Below the pieces are notes generated by a model, which was given only the letters and a program-made list of their open reading frames with translations, was not told the DNA's origin and ran no database searches. Source: DATFDN01 sp963767645 (lineage in GTDB: Bacteria; Pseudomonadota; Alphaproteobacteria; Acetobacterales; Acetobacteraceae). From it: a stretch of DNA of 64,000 nt. Position numbers and translations under genes: made by a program. Below, piece after piece: positions 53,085 to 61,883 of this stretch. The stretch spans positions 248,001 through 312,000 of the forward strand of contig CAVYEW010000003.1 of NCBI GenBank assembly GCA_963767645.1. Reading direction: 5' to 3'. Within the stretch, counting starts at the first letter, position 1, and every line of letters begins with the position of its first letter.

Positions 53085-55178
53085 TTACTGCACCTCGGCC
53101 CCGGTAGGGCCGAAGGAGAGGTGAAGCGGGTTGCCGGACGGCGAGGTTGTGTTGTTCGCCGTCAGGGTGATGCCGCCGTCCACAGTATCAGCGCGCAGTG
53201 AGAGCGTGACGGCGGCAAGCGCGCTGTCGCCACCCTTTGCCGTGATGTTCTGCCAAGTAACTGCCGTGGTTGCAGCGGAACCAGGCCGCTTCGCTCCGAA
53301 TTCGACGAAGAAGCTGTACATCGCGCCGGTGACCGTGTCGCGAACCGTGACATAGCCGTGGTATGTGCCTGCCATCCCGGCGGTGAGGTTCAGCACATTG
53401 GCACTTCCAGCAACGGCGCCGTCCGCTGTGAGCTGCCCCGAGCCGCCACTTGCAACGGAAGCGCGCAGCACACTTGCAGTGAGCTGGGCATCACCAGCCG
53501 CACCGCTCGGAAAGTTCCCGGATGCATAGGCGACCGTGCCGAAACGGCCGCGGTCGGTGGCATAATTGCCGCCAAGTACGGCCCCGAATGCGCCGCTCTC
53601 GGAATTGAATGTGCCACCAACCAGAACGCCACCGAAGCCGGTGAGGGTATTCGCCTGGCCCCCGCCTCCAAAACCGAAGTAGCCGGAATTGGTGTTGCCC
53701 TGGCCGCCAACCTGGACCGTTGCCGTGTTCTGTGCGGAATTGTTAATTCCGCCGAGAATGGCTGAATATGGCCCAGTCGCGGCCTGGTAGGACGCAAGAC
53801 GCGAGGTCTGGAAGTCCACCGCCTGTGTGCCACGCGTGTTGCCTCCGAGCGAAGTGCCATCAGGAGGCAAGCCGGCGGTGATGGCACGAGAGATGCCAGT
53901 TGATGGATTACCAAACAATGGATAGCCCGGCGTGCGCACATTCTGCGTAGAGGTGGGATCGACGCTGTAGGACCAGCTCGTCTCAGCCCCATTGCCACTA
54001 ATCTCGATATTGGGGCCAACCAACGGCGCGGGGCCGATGGTGATGGCCTTGCCCGACGGCGCTTGCACATCGGCGAGACGGAGTCTGATCTGCCGCCCGG
54101 CATCGACGTGAACGCCGTCCCCCCGGCTCGTCGGGATCGTGCCCTCGACAAAGATATCGTAGGGTTGCGCCGCAGCTGTTGGGGCGGTGAAGCGAAGGGC
54201 CGTGTATCCTCCCGCGGTGTTGTTGCTCTCGAAGCCGTAGATTTGGACGTTGTTCACGCTGCCGGTCAGCGTCGGATCGCCAATCGTCACCAGGTCGCCG
54301 GCATTCGCGCCGCCGCCTTCCGCCCGCAACCCGAAAAATCGGATCAGTCTGACGGAAATGCTGGCGTTCGAGTTGCGGATGACCAGGCCTCGCCCGGTCG
54401 GTCCGATCACATCCAGCCCGTAGAACGACAGCTCATTGGTTGCGTCCTCTCCCGCCGGGCCGATACTGTTGATCTCTACCGCCGGAACGCTCGCGTTCCC
54501 ACATTGCCAGAACAGAAGGCCGGTGAACTTACTTTCGCGCACATAGGCATGGCCTGGAACGTTTTTGTCGATGCCCATGTACAGTCCGCGACCGTTCAGA
54601 AAGTACACATGGACATCACGCATCGTGATGAAATCGTCACGGTCATAGAAGACGAATGCGTTCTGTTGAGCGGATGATCCCCGGACTCCTAAAACGGACA
54701 AGCCCTCGATAGTTGGGCCAGCCTGGTCGGAATTGGGACTCAGGCTCGTGCCGTTATAAGCGTTCAGCGCCCAAGCTTCCGACCAGGAGAACAAATCCCC
54801 GGCATAGGACGCGCCGAGCTTCAGATACGTTTTGTGAGGACCGTCGCCTATCAGCGAGCCTCCGCGACTGAACGTGGGCAGCGGCGTCGTGCCGTTGATG
54901 AAGTACACGCCGGCGGGGATGTAGAGCGTTGCTGGGGTCCCGGCGGCGAGCTGGGCGTTTACCTGGCGCATGGCCGTGGCAAAGGCAGCGGTGTCGTCCG
55001 TGGTTCCGTTGCCGGTTGCGCCGAAGTTGCGCACGTTCAGCACCGACGCTGTCGAGATGGAGCCGACTGACAGGTTGGCCGGGATCTGGCCGGGACTGTA
55101 AAGGCCCTGGTACGACGCTGCCGAGGCACTCGAGATGGTCATCAGCGCCGCCAGCGCGGCTGGAACTGCCCTGTTCAT
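53085..55178 (-). CDS. Pectate-lyase-like beta-helix protein with signal peptide, inside the head module
   Basis: The 697-residue product starts MNRAVPAALAALMTISSASA, a clear Sec signal peptide cleaved near residue 20. A pectate-lyase-3 beta-helix follows (SVLNVRNFGATGNGTTDDTA, with FATAM, then YIPAGVYFINGTTPLP). C-terminal beta-rich repeats (GNTNSGYFGFGGGGQANTLT, GAVLGGNYATDRGRFGTVAY) follow, and the end is a small head fold. Phage tailspikes use this fold, but they have no signal peptide and are not encoded between scaffold and capsid. It may be a cargo (moron) gene for a secreted or surface protein. The ATG has GAGG upstream. Confidence 0.8.
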   Translation of the reverse strand: MNRAVPAALAALMTISSASAASYQGLYSPGQIPANLSVGSISTASVLNVRNFGATGNGTTDDTAAFATAMRQVNAQLAAGTPATLYIPAGVYFINGTTPLPTFSRGGSLIGDGPHKTYLKLGASYAGDLFSWSEAWALNAYNGTSLSPNSDQAGPTIEGLSVLGVRGSSAQQNAFVFYDRDDFITMRDVHVYFLNGRGLYMGIDKNVPGHAYVRESKFTGLLFWQCGNASVPAVEINSIGPAGEDATNELSFYGLDVIGPTGRGLVIRNSNASISVRLIRFFGLRAEGGGANAGDLVTIGDPTLTGSVNNVQIYGFESNNTAGGYTALRFTAPTAAAQPYDIFVEGTIPTSRGDGVHVDAGRQIRLRLADVQAPSGKAITIGPAPLVGPNIEISGNGAETSWSYSVDPTSTQNVRTPGYPLFGNPSTGISRAITAGLPPDGTSLGGNTRGTQAVDFQTSRLASYQAATGPYSAILGGINNSAQNTATVQVGGQGNTNSGYFGFGGGGQANTLTGFGGVLVGGTFNSESGAFGAVLGGNYATDRGRFGTVAYASGNFPSGAAGDAQLTASVLRASVASGGSGQLTADGAVAGSANVLNLTAGMAGTYHGYVTVRDTVTGAMYSFFVEFGAKRPGSAATTAVTWQNITAKGGDSALAAVTLSLRADTVDGGITLTANNTTSPSGNPLHLSFGPTGAEVQ

Positions 55179-55188
55179 GCGTGCAACC

Positions 55189-55494
55189 TCAGTATGCGGT
55201 GCCCGTGCCGCGTGAGACGAACACCGTCCCAGTGCCGCTGTTGAGCAGCACGGAGATGGAACTGACCGTCTCGGGCGCGTGCAGAAGCAGGCGTCCGCCC
55301 GCCGGCACGGGAACGTCGTTGGCCGTAGCGGCTTGACTGGCGACGCCCAGGCGCACGAACAAGTAGTCATTGGCCGCATTGGTCACGAGCACGGACGTTC
55401 CCGCCGGCGGCAGCGCTTGTCCGACTGCGGTGGTGCTGGCGGCAATAGATAGACTGTAAGACGGTTGGAAGGGCTGAGCTGTCCCGACGCTCAT
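55189..55494 (-). CDS. Small beta-rich phage protein (101 aa)
   Basis: The product is MSVGTAQPFQPSYSLSIAAS followed by TTAVGQALPPAGTSVLVTNA and VSSISVLLNSGTGTVFVSRG. The pattern of short beta strands suggests a decoration or capsid-stabilising protein. It lies 10 bases before the beta-helix gene and after a 101-base gap from the scaffold gene. No family recognised. Confidence 0.55.
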   Translation of the reverse strand: MSVGTAQPFQPSYSLSIAASTTAVGQALPPAGTSVLVTNAANDYLFVRLGVASQAATANDVPVPAGGRLLLHAPETVSSISVLLNSGTGTVFVSRGTGTAY

Positions 55495-55595
55495 GCGATG
55501 GTCCTTTCGCGGCGCACCCCAGCCACACAGGCGGCGATGCGCATATTATGTGACTGACTGAGTGAGCTGATGGGCATCTTTCGGCCTCCTTTGGC

Positions 55596-56021
55596 TCAGG
55601 AGCGCCGTTTTAGCAGGGCGGCGCGTGCGCTGCGCCATTCATCCTCAGTCATGTCCATGGCAAGCTTCTGACGCGGTGCCTGTGCAGGCGGAGCGGCGGA
55701 GGAACTGGAGGTGGAGATCGGTGAGGAGCTGCCGAACAGCCAGGGTTTCGCGCGCTTGAGATCGGCAATCAGTGTGCCGGCACTCTCGACCTCGCCGTCC
55801 TTGTTGAGCTTGACGGTGGAAATGTCGAGCAGCTTCAGTCCATCTGGGTCCACGATTCCGGCCCTGATTGCTTCGGCTTTCAGCTCGGCATGCACAATGC
55901 GCGCTTCGGTCTGGCGCTGTACCTCGGCGAGCTGGCGTTCCAACGCCTCCGCGCGGGAACGCAGCTCATTCAGCAAATTCGTCGCGTCATCAGCGGAAAG
56001 GCCTGCGGGCTTGTCAGACAT
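55596..56021 (-). CDS. Capsid scaffold-like protein
   Basis: The 141-residue product starts MSDKPAGLSADDATNLLNEL, with a long coiled coil (RAEALERQLAEVQRQTEARI), then VDPDGLKLLDISTVKLNKDG and a C-terminal MTEDEWRSARAALLKRRS. The pattern matches gp20-type scaffolds. It guides capsid assembly and is lost afterwards. The ATG overlaps the portal gene by 8 bases. Confidence 0.72.
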   Translation of the reverse strand: MSDKPAGLSADDATNLLNELRSRAEALERQLAEVQRQTEARIVHAELKAEAIRAGIVDPDGLKLLDISTVKLNKDGEVESAGTLIADLKRAKPWLFGSSSPISTSSSSAAPPAQAPRQKLAMDMTEDEWRSARAALLKRRS

Positions 56022-57435
56022 CACTGGCTCCTGAAGCGTGATCCGCCGCGATGCGGGCAAGCTCGGCGGGGACATTATCGATGTCGTACGTATCCGCGAT
56101 AGCCTTCACCGCGGTTTCGCGGCTGAGCTGGCCGGATCGGACGAGTGTGGCTAGAGTCTGGGCGTCCTTTTGCCGATCGTCCGCGGTGAGCGGATACCAT
56201 CGAGGCCATTTCAGCCCCAGCCGAACATTTGGATCGAGCTCGGGCACGGACTTCCCCATGACCCGCAGCGGGTACTGTGTTCGGGCACGGAGGATCATGC
56301 GGCAGAGTTGAAGCAGGGCACCCTCGCCATAGCTGACGCGAAGGTTGTCAGCGAGCCAGATCAGGCCCTGGTTCATCAGCTCCAGCGCGCGTCCGGACTG
56401 TGCTGCGGAGAGGCGGTCGGCGCTGGCGCGATTACCATGGATGCTCTCGAGAGCCAGCTCGCGCAGGGTGCGGACATAATCAAGCACCGCTGCCGAAGCG
56501 GTGCCGCCGATCTCCAGCAACTTGGCGTCGCCTTTTTCGCTCACCAGGAGAGCATTGCCGGCGCCCTTGACGATTTCGCTGTCGGAGGTGGCCGGTTCCT
56601 TGATAATCAGAGTAGGATCGCTGCTATATTTGAGCCCGCGTCCGGCCTGGCTGAGCTGGTAGTCAATCTCGATCTGTGTCTCGACCGCAGCGCGAAAGGT
56701 GCAGGCTCCGTCGTTCGGATCCCCGGAGGCCGACGGGCCGGGGAGGTTCCTGATCCAAACAATGGGGACAAAGCCGAGCGCGTGCCGAACCGTGCGGGAA
56801 TCGTCTATAATCGCGTCAGCAGGGCGGCCGACTGGCGCGGGAAGAAACCAAGTCTCCGCGTCCCAGTCCCAGTTCCGCTGGAACCAGTAATCGATCGACG
56901 GGTCAATCCCCTCATAGCCGTTCGCCGCCAGAACGGAACCGGCTACCTTGTAGCGCTCTTGGACGCGGGTGAGCGTGTCAGGCGCCTGCTGGTCCCAGAC
57001 CGGGGTCAAGTACGTGGTGTCGAGCACGTCAAAGAAGATCCGGCTGGCGAGAACACGCATGAAAATCGCGACCGAGCCAATCGAGCCTTTCACGGCGGCG
57101 TCGGTCATGACCTGATTGAGCCGCGTCTCCCTCACGAGGTCCGAGAGCAGGCTCCGGACCGCATGATCCGCGCAGTCGAGGGTGGGGAAGTGCCCCTCGC
57201 TAAACAGCAGCGAGACGCTATCCTCGACCACCACTCGCGAGAGGGCGTAGCGCACGGAAGGGCGCCGGCTACGCAGCGGAATGTACTCGCCGCCAGCTCC
57301 GCGTTCCTCATGGAACTGGTAGGGCAGAACGTCATACAGGGTGCCGTTCAGGACGCGCTTGAGGATATCGAGCGCTCGTGCCCGCGGTGGATAATCTGAG
57401 TCGCGCGGAATAAGATCGACGATGGTTTCGAACAT
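56014..57435 (-). CDS. Portal protein
   Basis: The 473-residue protein starts MFETIVDLIPRDSDYPPRAR and contains SRVVVEDSVSLLFSEGHFPT, ESIHGNRASADRLSAAQSGR and MNQGLIWLADNLRVSYGEGA, a portal pattern with a helical crown at the end (LATLVRSGQLSRETAVKAIA). The portal forms the 12-mer through which DNA enters. It is 32 bases from the terminase stop. I could not name the exact portal family. Confidence 0.78.
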   Translation of the reverse strand: MFETIVDLIPRDSDYPPRARALDILKRVLNGTLYDVLPYQFHEERGAGGEYIPLRSRRPSVRYALSRVVVEDSVSLLFSEGHFPTLDCADHAVRSLLSDLVRETRLNQVMTDAAVKGSIGSVAIFMRVLASRIFFDVLDTTYLTPVWDQQAPDTLTRVQERYKVAGSVLAANGYEGIDPSIDYWFQRNWDWDAETWFLPAPVGRPADAIIDDSRTVRHALGFVPIVWIRNLPGPSASGDPNDGACTFRAAVETQIEIDYQLSQAGRGLKYSSDPTLIIKEPATSDSEIVKGAGNALLVSEKGDAKLLEIGGTASAAVLDYVRTLRELALESIHGNRASADRLSAAQSGRALELMNQGLIWLADNLRVSYGEGALLQLCRMILRARTQYPLRVMGKSVPELDPNVRLGLKWPRWYPLTADDRQKDAQTLATLVRSGQLSRETAVKAIADTYDIDNVPAELARIAADHASGASDV

Positions 57436-57467
57436 GACGTCCCGTTTTCGTAGGCAGGGGCGGCCGG

Positions 57468-58916
57468 CTAAGCTAGCGAGCAAGCAGTGGCACGTTGAAC
57501 TCGGCGGTTTCCGGACTGTCTGTCCGAGAGCACGTGAAAGGAGCGCGCAAGCGCGTCCACTTGGTCGTCCTTGCGTCCAAACGGGAATTCTCGGAGTTCC
57601 TCGATCAAGGTGTTGTTCCAGTTGGCGCGTAGCATGACGACGTTGCTTGCATCCATCTGAGCGGCCAAGGGCGTCGCGCGCACCACTTTCGAGCCTGTTT
57701 CGCGTGAGGCAACCACGTTGTATCCACCAAGCATCCTGGCCAGATAGGAGACTTGGTTCTTTCCGGCCTGCCCGGGATCCTCCGGCAGTGATACCGTTAC
57801 CGCGCGACCATCGAGTGTAGCGGTCTGCAGGATCGCGTCTTCTACCTGCCGTGGGCTACCCCGCAACCGCACGACATCCGAGATGATCCATCGACCGGCG
57901 GGATCGCGGAGCATCTTCACGCCGACGGTCCAGTCGGGATCGTTGCCGCCGCGTTCGACGGTAGCGGCAAGATCCCAGGCGCGCACGGCTGGCGCTGTCA
58001 ACCCGGCGGGGATCGTGTCTACGACCTCGATCCGGGAGACGTTGAACAGGGCACCCTGAAGCGGACGCGGCGCCTGCTGGTAGAGCGCGGACCAGACCCG
58101 ATGACCGACGGCATTGCGCTTGCGTTCCAGCGCGTCACGCCCTTCCCACTCCGGCCAGAGCGGCTCTCCAGTCTGGCGCCCGAGCAGGTCGTTCGCTTCC
58201 GCCAGAGCGGGCAAGCGCAGAAGGCGCCAATCCGACAATTCCTGAGCCAAAAGCCGTCCGGCCAAGTCGTCCTCGTGCCAGCGGGTCATGATCAGCACGA
58301 CCCGGGCGTGCGGCTTGAGCCGCGTAGTCAGATCGGAACGATACCAATCCCACAGGCGTTCGCGCTGCAGCGCGCTCTCGGCATCAAGGAGTGACTTGAT
58401 GGGATCATCGATGATGGCGAGATCGGCGCGGCGGCCTGTGATCGGGCCGCGTACGCCCGTCGCGAAATACTCGCCTTGAGCCGAAGTCTGCCACCGCGAG
58501 GCCGCCCGGTTGTCCGTGTTTAGCCGATAGCCCAGCAGCGCGCTGTATTCAGTCACGTGCGCCCGCACCTGTCGCCCGAAGTGAGCGGCGAGATCGGCCG
58601 TATGCGAGGCGGCGATGACCGAGCTTTTCGGGTGCTGGACGAACCACCAAGCCGGGAACAGCACCGACGCATAGGTCGACTTCGCCGATCCGGGCGGCAT
58701 CAGCACCATCAGCCGATCGAACTCGCCGCGGCTCAGGGCTTCCAGCCGGTCCAGCAGTAATAGATGGTGACGCGCGGGCGCTTGGCCCGAGGCTTGCAGC
58801 GCGTACCTCGCCCAGCCGCGCAGACTGGCCCCGACGAGGTCGCCGGGGGCAGCGGGCGCATGTGCGTCCGCTGACGACCTGGCGATCGTCTGCTGATGAC
58901 CAGGTCGCGCCGGCAA
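57468..58916 (-). CDS. Terminase large subunit
   Basis: The 482-residue packaging motor has a Walker A (LMVLMPPGSAKSTYASVLF), a Walker B (ADLAIIDDPI) and the motif III MTRWHEDDLAGRLL. The RNase-H-like nuclease domain has VRAWDLAATVERGGND and the acidic DDQVDALARSFHVL. It cuts and packages DNA. The 296 bases upstream (58917-59212) have no small terminase. The start at 58916 is the first ATG, and the first 30 residues are poorly conserved. Confidence 0.92.
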   Translation of the reverse strand: MPARPGHQQTIARSSADAHAPAAPGDLVGASLRGWARYALQASGQAPARHHLLLLDRLEALSRGEFDRLMVLMPPGSAKSTYASVLFPAWWFVQHPKSSVIAASHTADLAAHFGRQVRAHVTEYSALLGYRLNTDNRAASRWQTSAQGEYFATGVRGPITGRRADLAIIDDPIKSLLDAESALQRERLWDWYRSDLTTRLKPHARVVLIMTRWHEDDLAGRLLAQELSDWRLLRLPALAEANDLLGRQTGEPLWPEWEGRDALERKRNAVGHRVWSALYQQAPRPLQGALFNVSRIEVVDTIPAGLTAPAVRAWDLAATVERGGNDPDWTVGVKMLRDPAGRWIISDVVRLRGSPRQVEDAILQTATLDGRAVTVSLPEDPGQAGKNQVSYLARMLGGYNVVASRETGSKVVRATPLAAQMDASNVVMLRANWNNTLIEELREFPFGRKDDQVDALARSFHVLSDRQSGNRRVQRATACSLA

Positions 58917-59212
58917 TGGTTTGTCTGGAAGAGAGAGGCGCCAGCGCTTAGCTACAAAGCGTCAGCATACCGAAATGTATACCCCAAACTGGGGCGTTTG
59001 GTCAAGGCTTTTTTTCCTTCTACTCAATGTTTGAGCGGGGGAACGACGCCGCAGCTGCCCGGTTCCCGAGCTTGGTCCCGAATTCACGATACTTAACGCT
59101 GAATTCGCCCTCCCTGACGCAGTACCTGACGCGACACAGGCTTTCGCACGACAGCAGCTTTTCTGCATTGTCCAGATCGTTGCCGCGAGCCTGTCTCGCA
59201 ACAGGAGGACCG

Positions 59213-59689
59213 ATGAGCCGGATGGATCTCAGGGTTTTCGGCCAGCACATCCATCGCGCTGGCGTCAGCACGCGCGCACCGGTCCGCGAGGCCACGGTGG
59301 TGCTTGTCGACGATGAGCCGCTTTGGTCGGAGGCAATCGAAGCGCTGTGTTCATTCCTAGAGATAGAGCTCGCCCGAGTTCCGAGCACCGCCGACCTCGC
59401 TCCGGTGCTGCGCGATCGACGTCCGATGGCGGTGTTGGCCAACATGGATGCGGTCGGGCAAGACGGGTGCCATATCATGAGGCTGGTAGCGGCGCACGAT
59501 CCGGATCTGCCGATCATGATGCTGACCGGTGGTGACGCGGCTCTGGCAGGCGCGGCAGATGCTGTTGAAGAAGTGTGGAGACTGACCTCGGTCGTGACCC
59601 GCGAGATCCCGCCAAGCCCTGGCGAGGTAGTGGAGTTCCTGTTTCGCGCCGGCCAGCGCGGCCATTGCCTGGGATTGCTGCCGGTCTGA
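59213..59689 (+). CDS. Receiver-like protein lacking the phospho-acceptor aspartate
   Basis: The 158-residue product has a CheY-like fold: the acidic pair in TVVLVDDEPLWSEAIEALCS and the Thr of IMMLTGGDAALAG. The usual Asp acceptor position reads Asn (VLANMDAVGQDG), and the Lys at the end is missing (VVTREIPPSP). It is probably a pseudo-receiver that signals by binding. The ATG follows AGGAGG. It is divergent from the phage cluster on one side and convergent with dnaQ on the other. It may be a host gene at the phage border. Confidence 0.7.
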   Translation: MSRMDLRVFGQHIHRAGVSTRAPVREATVVLVDDEPLWSEAIEALCSFLEIELARVPSTADLAPVLRDRRPMAVLANMDAVGQDGCHIMRLVAAHDPDLPIMMLTGGDAALAGAADAVEEVWRLTSVVTREIPPSPGEVVEFLFRAGQRGHCLGLLPV

Positions 59690-59696
59690 ACTCCAG

Positions 59697-60374
59697 TCAA
59701 GGCGTTCGCCAGATCGGCTCCTTGAGCCGGTCCAGAAACGCGTCATGGGCAGAGAGTTCTGCCTCGGTCGGAACGATCGGACGCGGGCTCCGCACCGCGG
59801 TGAATGTATAGGCGAGGACCCGCCCAGCGCTTCGCTGCGCCTCGAGGAGGAGACCGCGTTGTCGGCCGCCGGTCAGCTCGAGATACACTTCGGCCAGAAG
59901 CTTGCAGTCCAGCAAGGCGTTGTGGGTGGAGCGACCGGATAGATCGATGCCAAAGCGCCGGCACAGTGCGTCCAGGCTGTTTGGCAGACCGGGAAAGCGT
60001 TTCTGGGCGAGCTCCAATGTATCGACCATGCGGGCGACATCGAGGGGTGCAAGCCCGCATTGGGCAAGCTCCGCGTTGAGAAAGCCGAAGTCGAACGGGG
60101 CGTTGTGCGCGATCAGCTTGCCATTGCCGAAGAAGGCGAGCAGGTCCGATGCCACGGCGCTGAAGGCGGGCTTCTCGGAGAGATGCGCGGCGGTAAAGCC
60201 GTGGACGCGGGTGGCTTCCTCAGGGATATCCCGGCCTGGATTGATGAGCGCGTGAAAGCGCCGGCCGGTCGGCAGGTCGTTGACCAACTCCAGGGCGGCG
60301 ATCTCGATGATCCGGTGTCCGAAATGCGGCTCCAGTCCGGTGGTCTCGGTGTCGAACAGGACCGCTCGGCTCAT
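59697..60374 (-). CDS. dnaQ: DNA polymerase III epsilon subunit (proofreading exonuclease)
   Basis: The 225-residue DEDDh exonuclease has ExoI VLFDTETTGLEPHFGHRIIE, ExoII LIAHNAPFDFGFLNAEL and ExoIII HNALLDCKLLAEVYLELTGG, with the His in place. It removes mismatched bases during replication. The C-terminal tail is the usual alpha-binding region. It overlaps the coaE stop region by 4 bases and is probably in one operon with coaE and aroE. Confidence 0.94.
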   Translation of the reverse strand: MSRAVLFDTETTGLEPHFGHRIIEIAALELVNDLPTGRRFHALINPGRDIPEEATRVHGFTAAHLSEKPAFSAVASDLLAFFGNGKLIAHNAPFDFGFLNAELAQCGLAPLDVARMVDTLELAQKRFPGLPNSLDALCRRFGIDLSGRSTHNALLDCKLLAEVYLELTGGRQRGLLLEAQRSAGRVLAYTFTAVRSPRPIVPTEAELSAHDAFLDRLKEPIWRTP

Positions 60375-60958
60375 GCGCGAAGCCTGCGAATGAGCCGACG
60401 CAGAGCGCGCGTCGCATGACCGCGTGACAGCCCAGTGCGGATCACGACGTCAGCGCGACGGCGCTTCTCGGCATCCGGCATCTGTCGCGCGATCACCGCC
60501 GCCACATCGGTCGGGCTCATGCTGCGGCGCAGGCGCACCCGATGCTCCTGCACGGAACGGGGCGCCGAGACGACGACAACCAGATCAACCCGGCGGTCGC
60601 CACCGGTCTCAAAGAGCAGCGGGATGTCAAGGACGGCGAGGCGTCGGCCAGCTCGGCGCGCGCGCGCCAGAAACGCGCGTTCTTCGGCGCGGACCATCGG
60701 GTGCAGGATTGCCTCCAGCCTGGACAATGCCGCGGGGTCGCCGAGCACGGCGTTGCGCAGCAGCGCGCGGTCAAGGACGCCGTCGCGAACCGTGCCGGGA
60801 AAGGCTTGCGCGATCGGACGCAGGGCGCGTCCGCCGGGAGCCTGCAACCGGCGGACAGCGACGTCGGCATCGAAGACCGGGATGCGCGCTCGGCGAAACA
60901 AGGTAGCGGCGGTGGACTTTCCCATACCGATGCCGCCGGTCAGTCCGATGACCTTCAT
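60371..60958 (-). CDS. coaE: Dephospho-CoA kinase
   Basis: The 195-residue enzyme phosphorylates dephospho-CoA in the last step of CoA synthesis. The P-loop GLTGGIGMGKSTAATLFRRA is clear, with FDADVAVRRL and the LID motif RLRRSMSPTDVAAVIARQMP. The ATG at 60958 overlaps the aroE stop by 4 bases. The block is typical of alphaproteobacteria. Confidence 0.95.
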   Translation of the reverse strand: MKVIGLTGGIGMGKSTAATLFRRARIPVFDADVAVRRLQAPGGRALRPIAQAFPGTVRDGVLDRALLRNAVLGDPAALSRLEAILHPMVRAEERAFLARARRAGRRLAVLDIPLLFETGGDRRVDLVVVVSAPRSVQEHRVRLRRSMSPTDVAAVIARQMPDAEKRRRADVVIRTGLSRGHATRALRRLIRRLRA

Positions 60959-61815
60959 TCGGATCTGAGATCGGTGAGTACGAAGCGGCGCAACTCGGTA
61001 TCCACGACGGGATCGGTACCGAACCATGCGGCGAAGCCGGGGCGTGCCTGATGCAGCAGCATCCCGAGCCCGTCCACCGTCCGGAGCCCGCGAGCGCGGG
61101 AAGCGGCGAGGAGTCCCGTTTCAAGCGGAGTGTACACGGTCTCGGCCACGATCAGCGACGACCGGGCCCGGCTCAGGTCCAATGCCAGCTGAGGCTGTCC
61201 GTCCATACCGAGACTGGTCGCGTTGACCAGCAATGCGCACTCTTCCAGCGCCTGCTCCCGCCTTTCCCAGTCAGTGACAATCAAGCCCGGAAGGTGGTTC
61301 GCCAACGTTTCCGCGGCCGAGCGCGTGCGGTTGGCCAGGAAGACCGGGATCCGGCAATCCAGCAGCACCGCAGCGATGGCGCGTGCCGCACCGCCCGCGC
61401 CCAGGATCAGCGCCGGACCGGCGCCCGGGTCCACACCGGCGTCCTGGAGGGCAGCCGTAAACCCCAGCCCATCGGTGTTGGTCCCTTGGATATGGTCCGT
61501 ATGGAAAGTCATGGTATTCACTGCGCCGGCTCGGCGGGCGAGATCGTCCACGGTGTCGCAGAGGTCGAGTGCAGCCAGCTTGTGCGGCATGGTCACGTTC
61601 ACGCCCGCAAACCCCGCCGCACGCAGCCCGCGGAGGGCGGGGTTGAAGTTCTCGGCCCGGATGGGCAGCGGCACGTACGCGCCATCGATCGCATAGCGAT
61701 CTAGCCAGAAGCCGTGGATGCGGGGGGAGCGGGAGTGCGCCACCGGCCAGCCGACGATGCCGGCAAGCCGCGCCCGTCCTGAAAGAATCGGCATTGCACG
61801 AACATTCCCCGCCAT
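60955..61815 (-). CDS. aroE: Shikimate dehydrogenase
   Basis: The 286-residue NADP enzyme of the aromatic pathway reduces 3-dehydroshikimate. It shows the substrate motif GIVGWPVAHSRSPRIHGFWL, the catalytic Lys in NVTMPHKLAALDLCD, the Rossmann loop ILGAGGAARAIAAVL and NTDGLGFTAAL. The start MAGNVRAMPILSGRARL is given, and a later ATG at MPILSG is possible. It is the first gene of a likely aroE-coaE-dnaQ operon. Confidence 0.94.
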   Translation of the reverse strand: MAGNVRAMPILSGRARLAGIVGWPVAHSRSPRIHGFWLDRYAIDGAYVPLPIRAENFNPALRGLRAAGFAGVNVTMPHKLAALDLCDTVDDLARRAGAVNTMTFHTDHIQGTNTDGLGFTAALQDAGVDPGAGPALILGAGGAARAIAAVLLDCRIPVFLANRTRSAAETLANHLPGLIVTDWERREQALEECALLVNATSLGMDGQPQLALDLSRARSSLIVAETVYTPLETGLLAASRARGLRTVDGLGMLLHQARPGFAAWFGTDPVVDTELRRFVLTDLRSE

Positions 61816-61883
61816 GACCGAGAAAGCAACTGGTCCGCGTAGGCGGCTTGGCAGGGACTCGTTAATCCCGCATCTGAACCGGC

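Larger units (their letters stand above)
30997..58916 (-). mobile_element. Contractile-tailed (myovirus-type) phage cluster
   Basis: All genes are on the - strand and tightly packed: terminase, portal, scaffold, capsid, connectors, sheath, tube, chaperone, tape measure, baseplate (hub, spike, gp25, J, I), fibres, SGNH esterase and lysis-type membrane proteins. The baseplate part resembles P2. Missing are an integrase, repressor, replication genes, small terminase and any recognisable endolysin. The left end abuts a PEP-CTERM remnant, and the right end abuts a receiver-like gene next to dnaQ. I found no flanking att repeat. Confidence 0.85.

Noticed and set aside
58962..59201. A - strand frame before the terminase as a small terminase subunit
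   Set aside because: The Ser/Arg/Ala-rich translation has no HTH, no ribosome site and no family pattern.
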